From: a virus
Length of the DNA stretch: 64,000 bases
Strand: one strand, 5' to 3'
IMG/VR virus record: IMGVR_UViG_3300028676_000003
Span: 62,001-126,000 of that record
Shown: positions 49,753 to 56,432 of the stretch, in pieces
Numbering within the stretch: position 1 is the first letter of the stretch
Layout: each line of letters begins with the position of its first letter
Notes under the pieces: generated by a model
What the model was told of the DNA's origin: nothing
The model's database searches: none
What the model saw: only the letters and a program-made list of their open reading frames with translations
Translations under genes and position numbers: made by a program

Positions 49753-49783
49753 AAAAAAACCCTACTCGTTAAAGTAGGGTTTT
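49753..49783 (-). terminator. Intrinsic terminator (- strand)
   Basis: AAAACCCTACT pairs with AGTAGGGTTTT, followed by T7, downstream of the GMP reductase gene. Confidence 0.85.
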
Positions 49784-49786
49784 AAT

Positions 49787-50779
49787 TTATTTCTTATATC
49801 TTTGGTAAGCATTATCTGTAATTTTGATAATATCTGCCATTCCAATAAATTCATCAAGAGTTTTTGTGTTTGAATAACTCATGGCCGAGCGTAGGTAATC
49901 TTCAAAATTACTAGCCCATTGTCTTAGGTTATATTCAGCTTTTCTAAATCGAATAACACCTTCAGAAGAAATTAATTCTTCTTTTCCCCATTCTTTTTGA
50001 ACTTCTTTGGTGCTCATACCTCTAAACTTCTTATAAACAGGTAGGTTATTGTTATAACACCATCTTGCAAAGCTTTGTTTAATCTTTATGCATTTGAAAA
50101 GATAATTATCACCACATGAATCAATAGCTTTGTTGAAGATGCTTCCTACCATTACGTAATCAGCTCCAAGTGCTAGTGCTTTGATAATATCGCTGTAGTT
50201 TTGCATCCCACCATCTGCGACTATCTTAGCTGGTTTATCTAAACTACAAGAAATTTCGTAACACTCTCGGATAAGACTTGCCATTGGATATCCAACACCA
50301 GTATGTACAGTAGTACTACATCCACCGCCATTTCCGATTCCAACCCTAACATAATCAGCACCAGCATCAGAAAGAACCTTGTATGTTTCAGGGTTAGCAA
50401 CATTACCAACCATAAGGGTCATTTCAGGATATTTAGCTTTTAATGCTTTGGTCATTTCCACTAGGGTTGCCATGTGTCCATTTGCGATATCAATAAGATA
50501 CATACCTTTTTGGTTAAGATTTCCTTTTCTAGCTTGTTTCTCAATTTCTTGTAAAGAATATGATTCAAATCCAGTTAAGTTCATTTCACCTCTTGGAGTA
50601 CAAGTAATAATCTTTAACCCTTTGTAAATGTATTTGTTATCTTTACTAATAACAGTGTCCATTGGTGCTGTAATTAAAGGTAAAAACCCATCGTGAAATG
50701 GGTTTATATCTTTTCGAGAATTAATATTAGATATCTTAGCTGGTTTAATTAAAATATCGTTAAAATCGAATTTGTTCAT
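49787..50779 (-). CDS. guaC: GMP reductase / IMP dehydrogenase family enzyme
   Basis: 330 aa TIM barrel. FDFNDILIKP start, PLITAPMDTV, GMYLIDIANGH, VGNVANPETY, RVGIGNGGGCSTTVHTGVGYP with catalytic Cys154, KIVADGGMQNYSDIIKALALGADYVMVGS, and a C-terminal flap (KKFRGMSTKEVQ). Lack of a CBS domain and TGVGYP after the Cys loop favour GMP reductase (GMP to IMP) over IMP dehydrogenase. The Cys loop GNGGGCSTT differs from the usual GPGSxCTT. Last gene of a nucleotide-metabolism operon. Confidence 0.88.
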   Translation of the reverse strand: MNKFDFNDILIKPAKISNINSRKDINPFHDGFLPLITAPMDTVISKDNKYIYKGLKIITCTPRGEMNLTGFESYSLQEIEKQARKGNLNQKGMYLIDIANGHMATLVEMTKALKAKYPEMTLMVGNVANPETYKVLSDAGADYVRVGIGNGGGCSTTVHTGVGYPMASLIRECYEISCSLDKPAKIVADGGMQNYSDIIKALALGADYVMVGSIFNKAIDSCGDNYLFKCIKIKQSFARWCYNNNLPVYKKFRGMSTKEVQKEWGKEELISSEGVIRFRKAEYNLRQWASNFEDYLRSAMSYSNTKTLDEFIGMADIIKITDNAYQRYKK

Positions 50780-50794
50780 TAAAATATTTGTGTT

Positions 50795-51385
50795 TTATTT
50801 TGTTCCTGTACTTCCAAATCCACCAGCTCCACGCTCAGTATCATTAGATATTTCGTCTATTTTGTTTAAATTAATTGTGTTCTTAGCTGTTACAGTTGCT
50901 ACTACTGCTTGTGCAATTCTTTCACCATGCTTGATTATGAATTCTTGCTTACCATGATTGATAAGGATAACCTTAACTTCTCCACGATAATCTGCATCAA
51001 CCGTCCCAGGTGTATTCAACACAGTAATACCATGCTTTGCCGCTAGTCCGCTTCTTGGTCTAACTTGAATCTCAAAATTAGGTGGTAATTCAAAGTATAA
51101 ACCTGTCGGAATAAGCTTTATTTCACCACTTTCAAGTATGATATCATCTTCACCTAAATCAGCTCTTAAATCGAAGCCTGATGCTCCGTCAGTTGCATAT
51201 TCAGGGTCAGGGTTATTTGATTTATTTACGAAGTTAACCTTCATTCTAAAATCATTTGATACGTTTACTATGTTTCCATTCATAGCTCCACCGAATTCTT
51301 TGTCAAAATCTGCTTGACTGTAAGGATTAGAAGGGTCCGCAATTTCGAGAACCCTCTCCTTCATTTTTTGAATGTCAAATGTCAT
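50795..51385 (-). CDS. dut: dUTPase
   Basis: 196 aa. The five trimeric dUTPase motifs are present: [38 protein letters not shown] and [10 protein letters not shown]. It hydrolyses dUTP to dUMP, feeding thymidylate synthase. About 55 residues precede motif 1, longer than typical enzymes (about 150 aa). The extension ([21 protein letters not shown]) is unassigned. Overlaps the upstream HD-like gene by TAATG. Confidence 0.95.
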   Translation of the reverse strand: MTFDIQKMKERVLEIADPSNPYSQADFDKEFGGAMNGNIVNVSNDFRMKVNFVNKSNNPDPEYATDGASGFDLRADLGEDDIILESGEIKLIPTGLYFELPPNFEIQVRPRSGLAAKHGITVLNTPGTVDADYRGEVKVILINHGKQEFIIKHGERIAQAVVATVTAKNTINLNKIDEISNDTERGAGGFGSTGTK

Positions 51386-51948
51386 TATTTACTTGCTTTT
51401 TCGTTTTTGATAGCGAACAAGTTAGCAACCTTTAATAAGTCACCCATAGTTGAGTTATGATACTCTACCATTTTGTCGTCCTCTCTATCAAACATTATGA
51501 TTGCTTGGTATTCCTCTTCTGTAAAAGTAACACCGTGAGCTGAAGCATAAAAAATGCTACGGTCACTAACTCTCATAGAAACTAAATCCTCATTGAACTT
51601 GTACATTTGTCCAAGATTTTTTTTATGCCATTCAGATTCATTCTCAATGTATAATTTTGCTTTACCAATTTGGTGTAAAAGTGCAACCTTCAATAATGAA
51701 GATTGGTCAACTCTTTCATCTGCTGGTAAAGCGTTATTAAACATCACTGCATACTTAGCAACATTTAATAAGTGAGCAATAAGGCCACCTTCAAATGCGT
51801 TATGTAATTTTGTTACAGTAGATGCTGGAGCTTTAATGAAATCTGTTCCTAAGAAAGCTTGTAATTCATCTGTCATGAATCCTAAATTTGTTGCTGTCTC
51901 AAAGTATTTTTTTGTATTAGCAACGATTTTTGTTTGGTCTAAAGACAT
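51385..51948 (-). CDS. HD-domain-like protein with altered HD pair
   Basis: 187 aa. Start at 51948 ([15 protein letters not shown]): the in-frame ATG at 51990 lies upstream of the promoter's -7 box. Contains [20 protein letters not shown] (His49, His59), then [16 protein letters not shown], where the usual HD is HQ (92-93). The fold is HD-type, but loss of the metal-binding Asp suggests reduced or changed catalysis. It heads the operon with dUTPase and GMP reductase. Confidence 0.75.
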   Translation of the reverse strand: MSLDQTKIVANTKKYFETATNLGFMTDELQAFLGTDFIKAPASTVTKLHNAFEGGLIAHLLNVAKYAVMFNNALPADERVDQSSLLKVALLHQIGKAKLYIENESEWHKKNLGQMYKFNEDLVSMRVSDRSIFYASAHGVTFTEEEYQAIIMFDREDDKMVEYHNSTMGDLLKVANLFAIKNEKASK

Positions 51949-51979
51949 GTCTTTATGTATTATCTTCTCGTTATTTGTA

Positions 51980-52010
51980 CAAATATACACCTTTATTTTG
52001 ACTAAAGCAA
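51980..52010 (-). promoter_or_regulatory. Bacteroidota-type promoter (- strand)
   Basis: TTG (52010-52008), 20 nt, TATATTTG (51987-51980). Drives the HD-like/dut/guaC operon and fixes the start at 51948. Confidence 0.8.
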
Positions 52011-52023
52011 ATAAATTTTAAAA

Positions 52024-52464
52024 TTATTCACCTAAAACTCTAGTTTGTCCGAATCCGTGTTTAAACTCATCTTTAAATCTAACTGCATCCATTTTTGGTT
52101 CAGGGTCAGCTTTTAGTTTAGGTTCATCACTTGATTTAAGAACACTCAACAAATCAGCTTTTAATGATTTGATTGTATCTTCAAATTGTTTCTTTTGATT
52201 AGAAAGAATATTCTTGATTTGGTCTTCTTCAGGTGTTTTGTACTTATCATCAACTCTGTCCATAAGTTCTTTGATGTGAGATGTTTTTGTTGTATCATCT
52301 AAATCAATTGTATACTTAGGTTTAACGTTGTCAGTTAACAATTGGTTAACTCCAACAAATTTTTCAGGTGCTTTTTTCTCACCATCACTAGTTGAATTTG
52401 CTTTATCCTCTTTCAAGGCTTTAGCTAGGAATTCGAAAACTAGAATTAAATCATCTTGTTTCAT
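52024..52464 (-). CDS. Hypothetical helical protein (146 aa)
   Basis: Begins MKQDDLILVFEFLAKALKEDK. A Ser/Gly/Lys linker (NSTSDGEKKAPEKF) leads to a beta segment (KYTIDLDDTT), then a coiled coil (QIKNILSNQKKQFEDTIKSLKADLLSVL) and a polar tail. Four nt downstream of a glycosyltransferase gene, so probably co-transcribed with it. No family recognised. Confidence 0.55.
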   Translation of the reverse strand: MKQDDLILVFEFLAKALKEDKANSTSDGEKKAPEKFVGVNQLLTDNVKPKYTIDLDDTTKTSHIKELMDRVDDKYKTPEEDQIKNILSNQKKQFEDTIKSLKADLLSVLKSSDEPKLKADPEPKMDAVRFKDEFKHGFGQTRVLGE

Positions 52465-52467
52465 AAT

Positions 52468-53694
52468 TTATTTTTTTAAAAGGCTCAAGTATAAGTCTCT
52501 TCTTTGTTCAGTTACTTTATCCATAGAATATGTGTCTTTAACTGTTTCGAAAAGATTTTCTTGAAGTGTTGTTATAATTTCAGGATTATTGATTAATTTC
52601 TTAATCGCAGTATACCAATCCTTGTTATTTTTTTTGCTGTCAATCAAGATACCATTTGCTGTTGTATCAAAACCACCACCATATTGTATAGCGTTTTTAA
52701 GGTCAATTTGGTATGGCCCGAAATCTTGTGCAATTAATGCTTTTTTATGGAAACCAGCTTCAATAACCTTCAACTGACTCTTAACCTTGTTGAATACGTT
52801 TTCTTCAAGTGGTGCCAAAGAAATATCAAATAAGTTATAGTTTGTTGCATATGTTGAGATTGGTTTTGTCCAAACTCTACGGTATGCTTCATTGGTAGTA
52901 TCAAATTCTTGGTCTTGCGTGAATTTTAACAAATAATTTTTATATTCAGGGCTAACAGTAGAATAGTTGTCTGTAAAGATTTGCTCATAACGGAACCAAA
53001 CACTTTCTTTTGGTGTAATTTGTCTAGTTGTTTGTTGCTTAGTAATACTATCAATTGTTGTGTGTGTTCCTCTAACATCAAATCCGCAAAGTACAAATTG
53101 TACCTTATCTAGTAAATTATCAGCTCTTAGTTTACCAACAACTCCTTGAAGGATTTCTAAATCTTTTAAGTGAGATGAACCACCTAACCAACCAATTCTG
53201 ATTCTATCAGAAGGTTCAACGTTAGAAATAAATTGTTTTTCTTTAGGGTCGATAGCATTAGGTAAAACGTAAACATTTTTGTTTACTTTTCTAATTTCAT
53301 CAGCGAAGAATGGTGTTGTTGTTGTAACATTTCTAGCAGAACGAATATTATCAAGAATCTTTTTATCTAATTCAGCATTTTTAATAAGGTGATAAGCAGG
53401 GTGGTGTAACCCAGGAGCCCAATAATCATCCAAATCCATAATCGTTACAATTCCAAGACCGTCTAATTTTTTCAATAGATTTTCCATCTGCTCATAAGAA
53501 CCTAATGCTCTATGGTAGTGAATAATATCATATTGTTTTAAGAAAACGTCATCATCCAAGTTTATATCATATTCGATATCGATGTGAAATTCATCAGGAT
53601 ATTTATTTTCTAATGCAATGTGTGGGTTAGTACTTCTGTAGTAAGAAACACCTGTTCTATCGCTAGGAACTACTAGCACTTTTATTTTTTTCAT
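52468..53694 (-). CDS. GT4-type glycosyltransferase
   Basis: 408 aa. GT-B fold: KVLVVPSDRTGVSYYRSTNPHIAL, YDIIHYHRALGSYEQM, IVTIMDLDDYWAPGLHHPAYH, VTTTTPFFADEIRKVNKNVYVLPNAIDP, and IRIGWLGGSSHLKDLEIL at the start of the C-terminal half. It lacks the standard E-x7-E spacing but keeps the SLAPLEENVFNKVKSQLKVIEAG segment there. Separate from the main glycosyltransferase block. Only a -7 box (53728-53735) without a clear -33 box is seen upstream. Confidence 0.82.
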   Translation of the reverse strand: MKKIKVLVVPSDRTGVSYYRSTNPHIALENKYPDEFHIDIEYDINLDDDVFLKQYDIIHYHRALGSYEQMENLLKKLDGLGIVTIMDLDDYWAPGLHHPAYHLIKNAELDKKILDNIRSARNVTTTTPFFADEIRKVNKNVYVLPNAIDPKEKQFISNVEPSDRIRIGWLGGSSHLKDLEILQGVVGKLRADNLLDKVQFVLCGFDVRGTHTTIDSITKQQTTRQITPKESVWFRYEQIFTDNYSTVSPEYKNYLLKFTQDQEFDTTNEAYRRVWTKPISTYATNYNLFDISLAPLEENVFNKVKSQLKVIEAGFHKKALIAQDFGPYQIDLKNAIQYGGGFDTTANGILIDSKKNNKDWYTAIKKLINNPEIITTLQENLFETVKDTYSMDKVTEQRRDLYLSLLKK

Positions 53695-53727
53695 ATTAAA
53701 TTTTTTAAAACTATTTTATAAGTAAAA

Positions 53728-53735
53728 CAAATATA
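53728..53735 (-). promoter_or_regulatory. Possible host-type -7 box (- strand)
   Basis: Reads TATATTTG 33 nt before the start at 53694, but the -33 position has AAA on the + strand (TTT) rather than TTG; weak candidate. Confidence 0.3.
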
Positions 53736-53757
53736 TCTTTATTAAAATATTAGTAAA

Positions 53758-53786
53758 TAAAAAAGGAGCCTAAATAGCTCCTTTTT
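53758..53786 (-). terminator. Intrinsic terminator (- strand)
   Basis: AAAAAGGAGC pairs with GCTCCTTTTT and is followed by TTATT, after the gene ending at 53797. Confidence 0.85.
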
Positions 53787-53796
53787 GTTAATTATT

Positions 53797-54429
53797 TTAA
53801 ATTGTTTTCTTTTTCGTTGGGATTATTCCTTCTTTTATCAGCGTAGTAATTGTTTTTTTAATTGTTTCTTCTGTTAAGGTTTTGTCATAAATCTGTTTAA
53901 AAAACGTTGAAATACCTTCATTTATCATATCTTTAAGTTCTGTCTTGCTGATAGTTATCATTTCTGAATTCCCTCTTGGTTGTTGAATGTTCTCTCTTAT
54001 CGGCTGTTGTCTTGGTGGCAGAGCCTGTGGAGCTTGTTTTGTATCATTTAAATTCTTACGAGTCATTCTAGCAATCTGTTCCACTGAAACACCACCAGTC
54101 ATACTTACTTGCGGAATTGGTTTAGCTATCATAATTGCTTTGATTGCATCAGGCAATCTAGAATTCTGTACCATTTCAGCTGTATAATCAGTAGGTGCTT
54201 GATATTCTGTTTCGTTAGGGTTACTTGGTAAATAACTTTCATAAACAGGTTCTCTCTCATCATTTTCATTGTAAAATCCTGAATCATAGATATTACTATA
54301 AGATTCATTCATGCTTTCTCTCCTAGTAGGAGTTGGCATGTCACCCTCGACCTTTTGCATAACCTGTTTTGATTTGGCTAAAAGTCCTTGTAGAGCGGAT
54401 AAATTTACTGGTTGTGGCATTCCATCCAT
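53797..54429 (-). CDS. Virion-type hypothetical protein (210 aa)
   Basis: Begins MDGMPQPVNLSALQGLLAKSK. The middle is disordered and rich in Pro/Gln/Asn, with MNES, INEG and (L/I)xE-like sites. The C-terminal part, MITISKTELKDMINEGISTFFKQIY, resembles the ITESQ/IKESH helices found at 3101 and 7901. Last gene of a late operon of small proteins. Probably a virion-internal or tail-assembly protein; function unknown. Confidence 0.55.
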   Translation of the reverse strand: MDGMPQPVNLSALQGLLAKSKQVMQKVEGDMPTPTRRESMNESYSNIYDSGFYNENDEREPVYESYLPSNPNETEYQAPTDYTAEMVQNSRLPDAIKAIMIAKPIPQVSMTGGVSVEQIARMTRKNLNDTKQAPQALPPRQQPIRENIQQPRGNSEMITISKTELKDMINEGISTFFKQIYDKTLTEETIKKTITTLIKEGIIPTKKKTI

Positions 54430-54435
54430 ATTATT

Positions 54436-54981
54436 TTATGTATTAAGTTCATTATTTGTAGCTTGAGGCTGTTGTGGTGCCTGTTGCTGTTGTGTTGGTG
54501 CTGGCGGTTGAGGCGCAGGTTCCGTTGGTTTTTGATTGATATCGCTTCTTTTACGATTAAATTTATTAGGGTCTACAATCTTGTAAACAACACTAAATGA
54601 ATCATCACCCATTTGATTAAATGGTGGAATACTAGCATCATAATCAGAAACTGGATTATACCATTTCATGTTGGTAGGTAACCAAGACTCAATTCTATCA
54701 AGTCTAAAGATTTTCCAACCATTTGATACTGTTTTGGTACCACCATCAATTTGGTATGCTCTGATTGCATCATTACCACCGTGTGTTTTACCGTAAACAT
54801 AAACTTGGATATATCGTTTACTTGGAACGCTTTGTCCTTCGTCACGATATGTAATATTTACGTTATATAATCCATCTATTGCGGCTCCAACACTATCCGT
54901 ATCTACTCCTTCAACTAACAAGCCTAACGCTTTCTGTGTTTCTTCAAGTATAACTTGTTCGAATAAATTGTAAAGCTTCAT
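54436..54981 (-). CDS. WYL-like domain protein with tag-like N-terminus (181 aa)
   Basis: N-terminus MKLYNLFEQVILEETQKALGLLVEG contains I-L-E (11-13) and L-V-E before Gly (22-25), both prohead-protease-like. Residues about 32-115 follow the WYL pattern: AIDGLYNVNITYRDEG, SKRYIQVYVYGKTHGGNDAIRAYQI, NGWKIFRLDRIESWLP. WYL domains bind nucleic acids or ligands in bacterial regulators. The tail is a Pro/Gln-rich disordered segment (PAPQPPAPTQQQQAPQQPQ). Inferred packaged regulator. Confidence 0.65.
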   Translation of the reverse strand: MKLYNLFEQVILEETQKALGLLVEGVDTDSVGAAIDGLYNVNITYRDEGQSVPSKRYIQVYVYGKTHGGNDAIRAYQIDGGTKTVSNGWKIFRLDRIESWLPTNMKWYNPVSDYDASIPPFNQMGDDSFSVVYKIVDPNKFNRKRSDINQKPTEPAPQPPAPTQQQQAPQQPQATNNELNT

Positions 54982-54993
54982 ATATTATTTTTA

Positions 54994-55452
54994 TTAGAAA
55001 TATACTTGACCTGAATTCTTAGAAGTATCAGGAGATACATATCTACTACCAGCAACAATTGAAGGTCCGTAACCCCAATTACCAGCATTAAGTGTTATTT
55101 GTGCGATTCTACCTGAACCAGCTAATCCAATAGCTCCGTTGATATCTTCAGTACTACCACCTGCATAGTTTTCAATAGCAGCGAACATACCTAAAGAAAT
55201 ACCATCACCAGTACCTTTACCGTTATATGGTGAGTTGTTATCAGCTAATGCATTCGTATGGTTTACGTTATAAGCATCACCGTCATTACCTGTAATTTCA
55301 GGGTTTTTGTATGTACCTGCATACTTGTATTTTGATGTTCCAATTTTAGTTTGTTGGATGATTGCAAGTCTTCCTGTTCCTGGGTAAATAGGGTTACCAT
55401 TGATTGCGTAGTATTCTAATGGTGATTGATTACCGTTATATGGTGTTGGCAT
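54994..55452 (-). CDS. Gly/Asn/Tyr-rich structural-type protein (152 aa)
   Basis: Begins MPTPYNGNQSPLEYYAINGNPIYPG. Two similar halves: NGNPIYPGTGRLAIIQQTK and INGAIGLAGSGRIAQITLNAG share the GxGRxAxI pattern, suggesting an internal duplication. Very low charge, many Gly/Asn/Tyr, no helix. Likely a virion surface or tail protein of a late operon. Family unknown. Confidence 0.55.
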   Translation of the reverse strand: MPTPYNGNQSPLEYYAINGNPIYPGTGRLAIIQQTKIGTSKYKYAGTYKNPEITGNDGDAYNVNHTNALADNNSPYNGKGTGDGISLGMFAAIENYAGGSTEDINGAIGLAGSGRIAQITLNAGNWGYGPSIVAGSRYVSPDTSKNSGQVYF

Positions 55453-55454
55453 AA

Positions 55455-55898
55455 TTATAAAATTTGTTTATTGTTATTGTTATTCATGTATTCTATTAAA
55501 TATCTGATATCAGAAATTTCTTTGTTTAATCCTTCACTTAATGCTTGGTTGTTACTAAGAATTTTGTGTTTTTCTCCACCTGAGTGGTCAGCTTTTCTAC
55601 TAACACTAGCTGGCCCTGCTACCTTTGTCGGGTCATGTTGTTGATACATTCCATTTGGGTTTGTATCTTTCTGAACCTTTCTTCTTAATTCATCAGCTTT
55701 CTTAGGTACTTCAACAACTGGTTCGATTTCCCTCATTCTAGTGTCGCCACCCAATGAATTATATTCTGAGCAATTCTTGGTATCAACACAAGTCTTCTGA
55801 GCTGATTTAAGTCTTGATAACTCCATAGCATAAGCTTGGTGTTTCTTACCATCTTCATTCCCAGTCGTTAAATGTCTGTCTTTGATATTTGAATTCAT
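55455..55898 (-). CDS. Hypothetical hydrophilic protein (147 aa)
   Basis: Starts MNSNIKDRHLTTGNEDGKKHQAYAMEL. Charged, Asn/Lys/Glu-rich, with two cysteines near CVDTKNC and a basic segment RRKVQKDTNPNGMYQQHD. Mostly disordered by composition. The start overlaps the upstream stop by 1 nt and the end is 2 nt before the next gene. No motif recognised. Confidence 0.5.
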   Translation of the reverse strand: MNSNIKDRHLTTGNEDGKKHQAYAMELSRLKSAQKTCVDTKNCSEYNSLGGDTRMREIEPVVEVPKKADELRRKVQKDTNPNGMYQQHDPTKVAGPASVSRKADHSGGEKHKILSNNQALSEGLNKEISDIRYLIEYMNNNNNKQIL

Positions 55899-56371
55899 TA
55901 TAGTTTTTTTGGTTTATTCACATCAGCTTTTTTAGCTTCTATGGTTTTACATAATTCTTCGATTTGTTCTTCCGATAAATCTGTATCTTTTATATTGTCA
56001 ATTATCTTGGCAAGCTTGGGGTTATAATTTTTATCAGTAAGGTCTGAAGATTTACTTTTTTTAACCAAGTCTTCAATTTTTTCTTCGACATTTTTCTTTT
56101 TAATAATTGTTGATTTATTTTCTGCAATTGGATTACCTCTATTAGCTCCCCATGCATATACTGCAAACCAAGGAATATCTTGACGATAACGACTTGTCAC
56201 CTTATCAGTTGTAGGCGGCATTCCTTTCTCATAGTCAGAATCATCATTAAATGGTTTTTGAATCGGCCCAGTTTCAATTTCACTATTGCTGGTAACGTTT
56301 CTGTCACCACCGCTAGAAAAAGGGTCACCACCAACTAATTCATCTAACTGTTTCTTTATATTTGTATTCAT
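55898..56371 (-). CDS. Hypothetical protein, first gene of the late operon (157 aa)
   Basis: Begins MNTNIKKQLDELVGGDPFSSGG, sharing the MNxNIK start with the next gene. Central SRYRQDIPWFAVYAWGANRGN is the only aromatic core; the C-terminal half is a charged helix (NVEEKIEDLVKKSKSSDLT). Driven by an ATATTTAT motif in a divergent arrangement with the long fibre gene. Probably a small virion or assembly protein. Confidence 0.55.
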   Translation of the reverse strand: MNTNIKKQLDELVGGDPFSSGGDRNVTSNSEIETGPIQKPFNDDSDYEKGMPPTTDKVTSRYRQDIPWFAVYAWGANRGNPIAENKSTIIKKKNVEEKIEDLVKKSKSSDLTDKNYNPKLAKIIDNIKDTDLSEEQIEELCKTIEAKKADVNKPKKL

Positions 56372-56386
56372 AATTTGACTTTTAAT

Positions 56387-56394
56387 ATAAATAT
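56387..56394 (-). promoter_or_regulatory. ATATTTAT late-type promoter motif (- strand)
   Basis: Reads ATATTTATATTAAAAG towards 56371 with 15 nt spacing; 14 nt from the divergent motif at 56409. Confidence 0.6.
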
Positions 56395-56408
56395 ATTCAA
56401 AACGTAGA

Positions 56409-56416
56409 ATATTTAT
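56409..56416 (+). promoter_or_regulatory. ATATTTAT late-type promoter motif
   Basis: GAATATTTATAATAAAAC, 16 nt before ATG 56433; divergent partner of 56387. Confidence 0.6.
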
Positions 56417-56432
56417 AATAAAACCTATAAAT

